DNA of 64,000 nt from assembly GCA_004026145.2 (NCBI GenBank), contig CP034979.1, positions 5,870,701 through 5,934,700 on the forward strand, in the 5' to 3' direction. This DNA comes from Takifugu bimaculatus. Lineage: Eukaryota > Chordata > Actinopteri > Tetraodontiformes > Tetraodontidae. Both the position numbers and the translations under genes were made by a program. The stretch's first letter is position 1. Every line of letters begins with the position of its first letter. A model generated the notes under the pieces. That model had not been told where the DNA came from and searched no databases. It saw only the letters and a program-made list of their open reading frames with translations. Of this stretch, positions 33,301 to 45,016 are shown piece by piece.

Positions 33301-36300
33301 TTTCATCAATAGGTGTCGCAAGACCAGCAGACGTGGATTTTTAAACCAATGTTCCCAAATATTCTAATGAAGTTGATTTTGTCTTATTACAACAAAATAA
33401 ATATCAAGTGCGTGTGTGTTGTGTGTGTGTAGAAGCGTCATATATATGTAACATCATATACATGTTTGGTTTACTGAGTTCTGAGATTTTCTCTTTTTTG
33501 TTTGACCTTTCTGCAGGTCTGTGGTCAAATCAAAGATCATGCCCGTATTGGCAGAGAGCGAGGAAGAGGAAGATGGAGACATGGACTGTAAAGATCCGCT
33601 GCCTGAGAAGCTGCAGAGCTCGATGGTGAGAATTCTCTTCAAGCTTTTGATTGAATATAGCTCAAGATATTAAGACAGTAAAAGCAGACTTTTACAGCTT
33701 GAATGTGAAACATGCACCTGTGTTAAACTGTTTAAATGGTGAGGCAGGAATTAACATACTTGTGCTGCTCTGGTGTTCTGCAGAAGGAGATTCTGCTCTC
33801 AGATGTAGTTGTGTGCTCTGTTGCCTACATCCTGACCTTTGCCATCACTGCGAGTACCGTATTTCTCTCTCTCAAGGTGAATCACCTAATGTTTCTCTCC
33901 TCTTATGTACCACAAAAACACCGACGTGTTTGTCTTTAACGTTTATCCCGACGTGTCCACAGCCTTTTGTCACCATCGTGCTGTACGCTCTGGCCACAAC
34001 GGTGGGGTTTGTCACCCACTACCTGATCCCTCAGTTGCGGAAGCATCACCCATGGTTGTGGATCTCTCATCCAGTCCTCAAGACCAAGGAGTACCATCAG
34101 TTTGAGCCCAGAGGTCAGTGAAACACATAAAAAACCAGATGTCAGAAATCTGAATTCAAATCCTAAATGTGTAAATATGTCTCTTTGTTGCAGAGGATGC
34201 CGTGTTGATGTGGTTTGAGCGTCTGCACGTTGGGCTGCTGTGCTTTGAGAAGTACGTCGTGTATCCCGCCATCGTGTTGAGCGCGCTCACCAATGACGGC
34301 TTCGCCCTCAGTCACCGCAAGAAGCTGGGAATCCAGTGAGGGTCATAGCCTGCAGATAGCGTTGCGTCTGGCCTGAGCTCGGCCTAAACTGTTGTGTTTC
34401 TCTGTAGCTGCGATGTTCTCCTGACGACGGTTGCCGGGCTGAAACTCCTGCGCTCGTCGTTCTGTGACCCCAGCTTCCAGTTCATCACTCTTCTCTTCAC
34501 GCTCATCTTTTTCCACTTCGACTGCCCGCATGCCTCAGAGAGCTTCCTGCTGGACTTCTTCATCATGTCTATCCTCTTTCACAAGGTTAGAGAACATTTT
34601 CTGGTTGTTCTTTGCACATCGACTCCACCTCTTTCCTCATCCACGTATCCATGGATTCTGTCTCAGATGCGTGAGCTGTTGCTGAAGCTCCACTTCATCC
34701 TGGTTTACATCGCTCCCTGGCAGATCGCCTGGGGCAGCGCCTTCCATGCCTTCGCTCAGCCGTTTGCCGTGCCTCGTATCCTTTGCTGCAGCATGCATGT
34801 GTGTGTGCAGCCGAGCCTTCCGTTCTTGCCTTAACCGGTGCGTCCGTATCCAGACTCAGCCATGCTGCTGCTCCAGACTCTGCTCACCACCATCTTCTAC
34901 ACCCCGTTGGCTCCCTTTCTGGGAAGCGCCATTTTTATTTCCTCCTATCCCCGACCCTATCAAGTTTTGGGAGCGCAACTACAAGTAAGTGTTTCAATCC
35001 ATCAGGAGTTCAAAAAAAGATTAAATAGAAGGTCTGAAACTTTGGTAAAAAAAAACAAGGTTTCAGTGGTTTATCTTTATACATTCCTAAATTTCATGTT
35101 GCAAATTTAGAAATAATTCACAAGTTTGTCTTTTGTTGCAGCACAAAGCGCATTGACAACTCTAACTGTAGACTTGTGTCCCAGGTGGACAAGGAGACAG
35201 GTAAAATCTAAATGACAGCTTTAGAGGCTGCCTTTTATTTGATGGAAGAGTATATGTGACATTATTATTCTCAATCATTGCGCTCTCCTCCACTCAGGCT
35301 GCGACGACAGCAACCTGAACTCTATCTTTTATGAGTACCTGACTCGCTCCCTGCAGCACTCCCTCTGTGGTGACCTCATGCTGGGCAGGTGGGGGAACTA
35401 CAGCTCAGGAGACTGTTTCATCCTGGCGTCAGACTACCTCAATGCTCTGGTCCACCTCATTGAGATTGGCAATGGGCTGGTGACATTCCAACTGAGAGGC
35501 CTGGAGTTCAGAGGTACAGCGTTTGAGCCTTTCACCCTCTTCTCTGATGTGACGGCGACTTAACTGTCCGATGGTCGGCTCCATCTTGAAGGTACCTACT
35601 GCCAGCAGCGGGAGGTGGAGGCCATCACAGAGGGCGTGGAGGAAGATGATGCGTGCTGCTGCTGTGAGCCAGGGCACTTTCCCCACATGCTCTCCTGCAA
35701 TGCGGCTTTCAACCTGCGTTGGCTGGCCTGGGAGGTGGTGGCCACCAAGTACCTGCTGGAGGGTTACAGCATCAGTGAGAACAACGCAGCAACCATGCTG
35801 CAAGTGTACGATCTCAGGAAGCTGCTCATAACCTACTACCTAAAGGTAGGTTTACTCTTAATGCAACTATCTAGGCTAGGAATCCTTTGTCTACATTTCC
35901 TGTTAACATCCTTTTTAAGTGTAAAACCTAATTTATAATGTCTCCTCATCACCCTCTCAGTGCATCATCTACTACCTGATCAACTCTCCTCAACTGTCCA
36001 CCTGGCTTGCGGATGCCACCATCCAGGAAACGCTGCAATCCTACACCAAGTGGCACCACATCGAACGCGACCCTCAGGTCTTCAGCGTGAAGATTGACGA
36101 AGACTACGTGCACTGCCTTCAGGGGGTGACGCGAGCTAGCTTCTGCAATGTCTACCTGGAATGGATCCAGTACTGCACTGGGAAGATGGAGACGGTAGCT
36201 CCCGAATAATTCCACTATTGTGAAATGAGTTAAAGTTTGTCTCAATAGCATTTCATACAGCAGCATTTTATTCATAAAGGCATAGTTGGTAATATCTCAT

Positions 36301-39300
36301 TTATCCTGTGATGTCCAGTTTCTTCACATTTGTCCTGTGTTTGTATCCAGCCTGTGGACAGTGACGAGGACTCTCCTTTAGTCACGCTGTGTTACGCTCT
36401 GTCTGTCCTGGGGAGGAGATCACTCGGCACGGCCTCCCACAACATGTCCAACAGGTAAAGTGGTCTAACCTCCGACACGTTGGATGATCACTGAAACACA
36501 AGATGTTTCCTGTGGGTGGGGATTTTGGCACTCTTGAACTTTAACCTTCTCTTTTATGAGATCATGTTTGAAAAGATGAAACCTGTCCTTTGAAATGTCC
36601 TTTCCAGTGTTTCAGGTAAAAACACTAGGGGGCAGTAGCACTTCAAATCTGGTTCGTTTACATTTATGTTTTCTTTTTCTCTCCCACAATCCACACAGTT
36701 TGGAATCATTTCTGTATGGCTTCAACACCCTGTTCAAGGGCGACTTCCGCATTGCCACCAAAGACGAGTGGGTTTTCGCTGACCTGGACCTGCTGCAGAA
36801 GGTGGTGGCTCCTGCTGTCAGAATGAGCCTCAAGCTGCACCAGGTGACGTATATTAGTCTTAAATCTAGAGACCACAGTTGTCTTTATGTGCTCCATTAA
36901 GGATTTGCCCCTGGCCTCACAGGACCACTTTACCTGTCTGGAGGAGACTGAGGAGGCGTCTATCTTGTACGAGGCCATCACCAACTACCGCAGCAGCCTG
37001 GTGATCTGCCACGAGAGCGACCCCGCCTGGCGGAAGGCGGTACTGTCCAGCCGTGACACGCTGCTAACGTTGAGGCACGTGATCGACGACGGCACGGACG
37101 AGTATAAGATCATAATGCTCTACAAACGTCACCTCAGCTTCAAGGTCATCAAGGTCAGAAGAATGCTTAAATGATTCATTATTGGTTAATGTTATTAGTA
37201 TTATGCTAATCTAAACTCATCTTCCGTTATGAAGTTTTTCACCTCAAAGTGGCAACAATTCTTTGTTTTCCTGCTGTAAAATGATAATAGACCTGATAAT
37301 CTGTTGTGTAGATTAATAAGGAGTGTGTGCGAGGCCTGTGGGCAGGCCAGCAGCAGGAGCTGGTGTTCCTGCGGAACCGAAACCCGGAACGTGGCAGCAT
37401 TCAGAACTCAAAGCAAGCGCTGAGGAACATGGTCAACTCATCCTGCGACCAGCCACTGGGTTACCCCATGTATGTGTGGCGTCCTTCATAATTCCAGTTT
37501 TGTCTATTTGCATCCTGATGGTCATTTGATGGTTTTTCAGGTACGTGTCACCTCTGACAACGTCGTATGCGGGAACGCACCGCACACTGCGCAGTATTGG
37601 AGGAGGGGCCTTAAGTCTGGATGTCATTCGTTCCTGGCTGTGCTCTAAATGGCTACGGTCAGTTGAGAATAGTTGGTCTTTTCTGCTGGCTGAAAATCAG
37701 GACTTTTATTTCCTGCCTGAAATATTTGTAAATCCAATTGCCTTCCGAGCGAGAGGATTTACAGATATTGACCTTGGGGAGAGGCTCCACCTGTCAAACT
37801 AATGCAGCATCAGACAAATGCAGGAGGGACGTTGGAGCCTGCAGACAGTCCTCGCTTCTGTCTACATTACACATCCTATCAGGCATCATCTTAACATGAT
37901 TCACATCTGTACATTTCGCTGGCATCTTCATGTGATTCAGATCATATTAGATCTTATTCTGCAGTCAATGAACTGCCCCTGCCTTAATGGCCAGAACACA
38001 CTTAACAAATTTAGAAGGAGAAAACCTCCAGAATCTCACTTATGCTAGAAACGTTATGTAACAGCTCCTGTGAGTGTGTGTTTATGAGAGAGAGCGTGTG
38101 TGTCTTGCATGTGAATTTGCTAGCTTGTGTTCTTTGCACTGACACGGCCATTAATAAATAAATAGGATTTTGTGTGTGTGTGCGTGCGTGCACAGAGTGC
38201 GCAAGGACAACCTGACCAGCTGTAACAGTGGCGTGAACATGGAGGACGTGGACTGCGGTGCGGGCGGCTCCTCCTCACTGAGCCACAACCGTCCGTCTTC
38301 TGTCATGTCCAACAGCCTGAGCCTCTACCAGCACAGGACACGAGCGTCGCCACACAGACGCAGACACCACAACACAGGTACAAGGGGGGGGAATACAGAA
38401 TCTGATGCCGTCAGGCTTAAAAACTCATGTTTAAGGCTGAGTTATGTTAGATTAAGTGCTACTAACCAATATTACAGAACTTTATAGATGAAGCTCCGTC
38501 CACACCCAATCTTTTAATTGCAGCCAGGAGAGAGTACCGGAGTCGCTCGGTCCAGCCTCAGAGTCAACGTCCCCCAGTCACCAGCCAGTCAGGACCCATA
38601 CTGGACTCAGGTGCCTCTCATGGACTCGTCCAGCGTCTGTCAAACAGTCAGCTGTCCTTTAACACGTCCATAGCCTCCATCTTCTCCCAGGTAGTCACAA
38701 GCAGTGCTGCTTTACCACTGTAAGAGATCGATACTCAATGAGTGGGACGTTCTCTCTCTGATCAGGTTCCCCGACTCTCAGGAGCCAGTGGGATCAGCTC
38801 ACAGCTCCAAACGGCGCAGCAGCAGCAGCAGCGCTCCAGCCAGGTCTGCACCTCCACCAGGACCCTCGTCTCAAAGCTCATATCCTCATATATTGTTCTG
38901 CATCTTGAGCCCATAAACGTTGGGATTTGCTCTTATGTGAGACTTATCGTTGCCCAGGTGTCCTCGTCTTCATCCACGCTTAGCTTGCTGTTTGGGAAAC
39001 GTAGCTTCTCCAGTGGCCTGGTGATCTCAGGGCTATCTGCAGCCGAGGGGGGAAACACCACCGATACACAGTCCTCGTCCAGCGTCAACATCGCCGTGGG
39101 ACCTTCGCACCGGTCCAGCAGCAGGGCCACACAGGTAGGCAGCAAACAGAACTCATCATTTATCAGCTGCTGGGATTCAAGTTCTTTGTGAAGCAACAAC
39201 GTTAAGTTTGGAGTCACACCTCCTCTCTCCTGCCCCTCAGTGGACGTCAGAGCTGTATGAGAACATCGACGCCACCTATTCCGATGCTGCCTGCCACGGT

Positions 39301-39399
39301 GAAAGAAGCCATGAAAGAATCTGGCGATCGACCCTGCAGTCAGAGTTTAGAGAAAACCCAGGATCAGGACTCTGGATCAGCAGCTGCAGAGACTCCTGA
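27174..39399 (+). CDS. pcnx2: Pecanex-like protein 2, 40 exons, four single-base frame shifts
   Basis: Large multipass membrane protein of the pecanex family; the Drosophila founder acts in Notch signalling through the ER, the role of PCNX2 is poorly known. Exons: 27174-27327, 28199-28401, 28705-28822, 28924-28963, 29088-29518, 29591-29785, 29866-30315, 30388-30568, 30809-30947, 31048-31190, 31293-31371, 31453-31588, 31658-31800, 31894-32047, 32166-32198, 32280-32451, 32555-32666, 32861-32952, 33030-33143, 33517-33625, 33784-33876, 33963-34113, 34194-34335, 34408-34585, 34667-34775, 34854-34984, 35142-35200, 35298-35513, 35592-35845, 35961-36194, 36351-36454, 36699-36843, 36923-37153, 37312-37469, 37541-37657, 38196-38377, 38524-38690, 38766-38843, 38958-39134, 39241-39399. 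Start MGSQVVQTLRQGVWASLT and GLSMDSGKDAVLLS are pecanex hallmarks; exons 28-35 form the conserved C-terminal domain (LGRWGNYSSGDCFILASDYL). SLLFGKRSFSSGLVISGLSA near the end, and map3k21 next door, indicate PCNX2. Corrected length about 2,092 residues (human 2,137). Confidence 0.9.
27328..28198 (+). other. Intron 1 of pcnx2
   Basis: Donor gtgagt, acceptor ttccacag. No other feature is seen; the open frame at 27422-27688 shows no recognisable protein. Confidence 0.7.
36622..36638 (+). promoter_or_regulatory. CTCF-like motif in pcnx2 intron 31
   Basis: ACACTAGGGGGCAGTAG is a strong match to the CTCF core on the + strand, within the intron between pcnx2 exons 31 and 32. Motif match only. Confidence 0.4.
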
Positions 39400-39424
39400 G
39401 CACAGGGACACCTCAGACACATAA
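39241..39424 (+). other. pcnx2: Last pcnx2 coding exon, two open frames
   Basis: In the phase given by exon 39 the exon reads WTSELYENIDATYSDAAC and stops at 39397-39399. A second frame is open from the exon start to a stop at 39422-39424 and has the charged, polar composition usual for a protein tail (for example KTQDQDSGSAAAETPEHRDT). I follow the phase-consistent frame, with doubt. Confidence 0.45.
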
Positions 39425-39575
39425 ACACACACACATCCATGGATGCACCCATACAGAGCGATCACCCTCAAACACCAGTCTGCCTCTTCTCCTCTCCTCA
39501 TGTCGTCTCACGCAATCGTTTGAATGTAAGTCTGAAAATGATCTCGGAGTCGGTGGATGAAAAAAAGATGTTTTC

Positions 39576-39581
39576 AATAAA
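39576..39581 (+). terminator. pcnx2: pcnx2 polyadenylation signal
   Basis: AATAAA about 180 bases after the stop codon, followed by TG/T-rich sequence. Confidence 0.6.
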
Positions 39582-39835
39582 GCTGCATCTTTCTATCACC
39601 AGTCTGCTCTTTGGGTTTTGCTTTAATGAGTTTGGATCCTCCACACAGAAATCCCTTTAAGGCTGATGAAAAACGTATTTTCCCAACAGGTCAGTAGCTG
39701 TTGAGGGTGAAATTCCCTATGTGACATTCACCCCGAAGGCAACCCGTTACTGCGTTAGCAAAATAAAATGTGCCTCCGTGTTCGTCGTCGTCAGCAAAGA
39801 ACAAAAATGGAGTCGGGAGAAAAATCGATGAAGTA

Positions 39836-42800
39836 TTTATTGTGGTACATTTAGATATCTTTCTCTAGCAGCACTATTTAATTGACAGTTACCAGGAAGT
39901 GACAAAGAGAACCTGGAGATCCATGAATGTTCTACAAAGCTCGATGATGCCGACTCAGCAGAACAGTCCTGTAAACGCACCTGCAACAGCAACTTAAGGA
40001 CAAAGGAGATAAAACTGGTGCATTTTCTTTGACTCCCGACTGCAACATCAGTTCATTCAGTCTAAACTCCTCAGGCTAGAGCACCTGTGTTGCTCTCTGG
40101 TGCTAGGCTATGGTAAAGGAATGAGCCCTCCTAGTGTTTAACTCAAACTAGCCAGTTTTTGCCAGGTTTTATTTCAGTTATGTTCGCCCTGATTGGTTGG
40201 GCAGGATCTCAGCACCGGTTTTGCCTCCCGATCAAGTGTCAACAGTGTTTTTTTTCCCAACAAGCCCGACAGTAAAAGTGGATTTTAAATTATGCAGATG
40301 GTATTTTTTACACCCAGCAGGTTTGAAAAATGCAGTTAGAGCAGAACATTGGGTGTAATTTCTTCTAAATTTACTCTTTGGCTGAGAAAAAATGCTCAGT
40401 GTTCAATTTCCTTGCTGAGGACGAGAGGAGATGGAACAGAGGTCAGTTCTGCTCTGATCGGTCAAGGCAGTGATGTCATCTCTGCACTACGCTACAAATT
40501 AATCAGGGATTAATGACTTTGACTCGTTAAAAAAGGCGAGCGCACTCAGGGATGGCGCCTCCTTGGCCCCTATGTCCCTTCAGATCTGAGAGGTGGCACT
40601 TGTTTTGGAGCCTTTTGCATCAAAACACCCTAATTGAGACAGGTTTGATCATGCATACACAGGTTAGAACCAACAACATCCAGGTGACACAATGAAACAT
40701 CACTGTCAACACGATGAAACCAGGAGAACAAATATGATTCTCTCAGTAAAAATGAGTGTCTGATATCTTTTATTGTCTGCATACTGCAGTACTAGAATAC
40801 ATACTCATACAGTATTGTTTATAGCAAATAACTGAATTATTTCTTTTATTTAGCAAAAAGCATGCTCAATAGAAAAGAGTCACTTTTTCTAAATCACCTA
40901 AAGTGACAGTAAAACTCTGTAATCTATCTACAAAGGCATGGCAGAAAACCGAGAGGCTTAGGCATCGAAATCAATAAAGAAGAGAGTGATTGCCTAAAAC
41001 TGCTGAAACCCAAGTGTAGCAGCTCCATCTGCTCCGTTCATCCCATTACTCAGTTTATACAAACATCTCTAGAGAGACACCGCAAAGCCGACAGCGTTTG
41101 AGGAGGAGGAACAGACGAGTGGGTTCAGGTCTCCGCCGCGTGTTACAGAAGTATCAACAAGCACAGAACAGCAGGTATCACACACCGTCGGTCAGTAAAG
41201 CCGCCCGTCTCTGATGCATCGTGGGAGAAAACCAGAATAACAAAATCACACAGTGATAATCTGACTGGATGCGGCTACAAAGAGAAGTGGCGGTCAGAAC
41301 AGATCAGGTTTGGAGGTTTTGAATGGAGACTAAACTTCGTCCAGCCTGGACAGCTGGACAGAGCAAGTGACCTTCACGCGTCCCACATCAAAAGGTTACC
41401 ACCTCACCCACTTAGGACAAAAAAAAGAGAAAAGGATGGACCAACAAACTTGAACTTGACAAAGTCTTTCAGGAATTTCAGATATAATTGAGTTTTTGAG
41501 TTGAGAACTACTGCGGTCGGCTTCTGGATATGGTTGTTCTGTAGGTTTGAATTTTCACCTCACCAAGACGCCAGCACACAGCCACGTGTCAGACAACAAC
41601 ACATTTATTTGTTTCAGCAAGGATTCTTTTTACCATCACAAAGGCATATAATATTTTCTCTGTATATTACGTGTTTTATATAGATGTATATAGGTATATA
41701 ATACTTATATAGAAACAAAAATAGGCGTACATTTTTGCTGAAGAGGACTGAAGAGTATCAGCAAAGGGCGATGTAAACCATGGACCATCGAGGACAGGTG
41801 AAAGGTGCGGCTCCTCGCCCTCCCTCCACTAACCCACAGTAACAGCTTTGCATAGGCAAAAATGGGATTAGCCCTTAAAAACAGTGGATTCCTGAATTCA
41901 TTACAGAGATGCAAAACTCTAATTCAGCTCGACACAAAGACAAACAAACATAGAAACAAAAAAGAATGTGGACCAGGCCAAGCTCTCTTCAACCGTCTGG
42001 TACAGTCTTTTTCCTGTGCACGTTTTTGATTACAGTGTTAGGCTTCAAGTAGATCTAAGAACGACTAGATGTGAAATAAATTAACCCACATGAGAGGTAG
42101 TGAGACACCCCACAGAGACGTGCGTTGAGGGGTTTTCCCCCGGCACCTATGTGAATGTAGACAAAGATACGGGGGAAAGTGAACGCGTCTGTAAGGCCAG
42201 AGCTCCTCCGCCTCGTCTCAACACCTCCACCCTTTATAAATGCTCAGCTAGTTTCAGAAACCCGCTCACCTGGGACCTCCGCCAATTTTAAAACTGAGGA
42301 TCAGGAGACGGTTGCTGGTAAAAATCCACATTGCAAATGCACTTAATAAAGAAAAGTGAAGCGTGTTCTCCACCGTGTCAAAGAAACCATAAATTAAAAG
42401 GACGGGGAGCAGGATGTTCTGGTTTCTGCCGCCTCCCTGTAAAACACTGTTACCCGGGTCTCCTGCCAGCCTCTAGTGAGCCACCCACTCTTACAGTACT
42501 AAACCAGATAAAACACGCCTCCATTTACAAATGTAAACTTTTAACGTTTTAGTTGCACCGTGACGTGGTTGTGGGGTTCTTCGTGAAACATTCTGGTGTG
42601 AACGTCTGCATGAACTCAGCGTGAGGAGACGCAGCCGTGCTGCACAGAGGAGGGCTTTCACTGCACATTTCTTCTACTAAAAATCTAAAATTCACATTTC
42701 CTGAATATGAAAGCTGATCCACAGACTGGAGAGAAGGGTAAAATTAGGCTGTGGAACTCAGCAAATGCATGCATGCATGGCGTCATCCATCCAGTCTTCA

Positions 42801-45016
42801 GGGCTCCTGAGACGTCCGTGTGAGTGCCGTATTGCCAAAGGTCAAATGTACAGTGTAGTTTCACTACGGCGACACTGGCGGCACATCGGCCTTCGTTACC
42901 GGCCCTAAAAAAACAATAAGAGTTTGGTTTCCAGCTGGCAGCTTCGCCGGGTTTGGATGACAAATATCGGTGCTGTATGAAGTTCCAAGGAAAAAATATC
43001 ACGGATGCACGAAAATATTCCGGGTGCGATTTAAACCACGACCGATTCAAAACCAAGCCAACATTGCTGGTCACATCACGACATAAACCACATCCAATTG
43101 CACTTAAATAGTCTGCTAGACATCCCCGAATGTCTACAACTACATTTAATTTAGACCAACATTGGCACAAACTTCAGGTAGTTACATGATGTGAACTGCA
43201 TTAATCAATGAGGTTCCTCACTCTTACAGGCTGAGCTCGCCTCCCAATCAACATGTGTTCTATCCCATCATGTGATATAATCAATAAAACTGGAGGCCCA
43301 CTTATTATTGTTATTTTTAAGAAGTATATACTGCACTGCACTCATGCACGTTCTACTTACTGCACATCCACAGGCCAGGAACAAAGGTCTCCTTCAAATG
43401 TTTACACCACTAAAAAAAAACTAAATGCCCTCATATATTCAAAAATATTAGAGGGTCATTTGGCAAATCGTTAATTTTTATTTTTTCTGGGTTTTCTCTG
43501 AGTGTGTAACGGCTTCATACACATACACACGTTTATCATCGCATGCTGTTAAAGTCAGATCAGGAAAAAACCCAACGACTGCGCGAAGGTCGGCCCTGGG
43601 TGAGCACGGCGAGCACACACATGCTCGCGGTGGGCAGGTTTAACAGAGCGACGCCTCGCTGCTGACCCTTCTCCCAGCCAGCTCTGGTGGGAAACACCTG
43701 GGCAGGAGATAACTGAGCTCCCCTCCCACACAGCTTCATATGCTGCCAGTATAACTTCACAGATTCGGTGGCGTCGTGTTTGGCACCTGGGTGACAACTC
43801 TACGGTCCGATTGTGATCATCAAAGGAAGGTCACGACCCTCTCCGGTCTAAAACCTGACAGATGGAGGTCAGGGACCAGCGAAGCCCCGCCTCCCGCAAT
43901 GGCACGTTCTCTCCCACCGACACCAGGTTAACTGGCAGGAATGTCGAAATCCGCAGGTTTGATTTGACGCCCTCCGGCGCCACTTCCCTCCCCCGCCTCG
44001 GGCCCCTGTGCTTGTCCGGCTGAGATGGCGGCACTGAAGACGATAAAACGCGGGCAGCGGGAATCTTGGACACGTCGTAGTCGCGCACGAGAGAAATTCG
44101 AGCAGCACTCGCGCCGCCTTTTACAGGTAAAGGCATTGTGATTTTTCTCTTTACAGTTCATGATGTAATAATTAAACATGTAGCTGCCCAACCACAATTC
44201 TAGCCCTTACTTCTCCCAGTAAAGTATCCTAAAGAAGGAAAGCGCTTGGACGGGACAGGCGGACAGATGGATGGACACACGGACGGATGGATAAACTCGG
44301 TGCCGTTGCTGCAGACGCCATCATCGGGACCAAAACTGCGCTAAGCTTTAGATCGGCACAGGTAGAGTTTTTTCCCTTCTCTGAACACAGAAGAGACAGA
44401 TTCCTGTCACACATCTTGGTAGTAAAAACACAAAAGGTTGCAGTCCGCGGCTAACGTTGTCGGCTACTGTAGAAGGATAGTTACATGCAAAGTCAGTGCG
44501 TACGGGCATCTTCCACCAACTACCACGGATTTCATGTTTCAATGGCAATTAAATAAAACAACAAAGGGGAGAAACTGGACAGAATATAAAACAGGAGAGA
44601 CTGAAAAGCATGACAGTGAGGGCAGAATGAACGAGGTGGAAATATTACAGTACAGGAACAGTTGGCTTGTCTTTTTTTGTCTCTCTGTTTCTCTCCCGCT
44701 GTCGGAGGAGTCCAAGTGTTAGCAAAACAATCACTGGCCAGCATCGTGATTGGTCTTAGACCAACAGCCAACCGGCAAAGGTCGACCTGGCTCCAGTGGA
44801 GGAGTGGATAGAAATTGCTTTAAAAATATAAATAGAAAAACAACCGACTATCTTGGAAGTCACTCAGTCTTTTTTCAATCAAGAAAGAGGGAGAGATTTT
44901 TCCAAACCCTACTTCTGGCACCATAGTAGTATTTGAATTTAAAGTAGTCTTGTTGGCATCTGATGGCGATGAGGGGGAGGGGGAGGTGGGGTGGCGGTGT
45001 TGGTGTGTGTGTGGGT
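39836..45016 (-). other. rgs17: Possible long 3' untranslated region of rgs17
   Basis: The rgs17 stop codon is at 45019-45017. Going downstream on the minus strand, an AATAAA at 39841-39836 closes the region against the pcnx2 end. Other AATAAA-like hexamers lie nearer, so the true end is unknown. The stretch holds no recognised protein; a CpG-rich block at about 43560-44350 with a possible plus-strand exon is described separately. Confidence 0.3.
44025..44126 (+). other. Possible unrecognised coding exon in a CpG-rich block
   Basis: An ATG in good context (gctgagATGGCG) opens 34 codons rich in arginine and lysine (MAALKTIKRGQRESWTRR at the start) and ends exactly at CAG followed by a gtaaag donor, phase 0. 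The surrounding 0.8 kb is rich in CpG. No downstream partner exon was found before rgs17, and long open frames also exist on the other strand, as expected in GC-rich DNA. It may be a chance reading frame. Confidence 0.2.

Noticed and set aside
42685..43170. 161-codon minus-strand frame
   Set aside because: Has cysteine/tryptophan-rich composition typical of random frames and lies in the likely rgs17 3' untranslated region.
43831..44197. Long minus-strand frames opposite the CpG-rich block
   Set aside because: No similarity recognised; stop codons are rare in GC-rich sequence.
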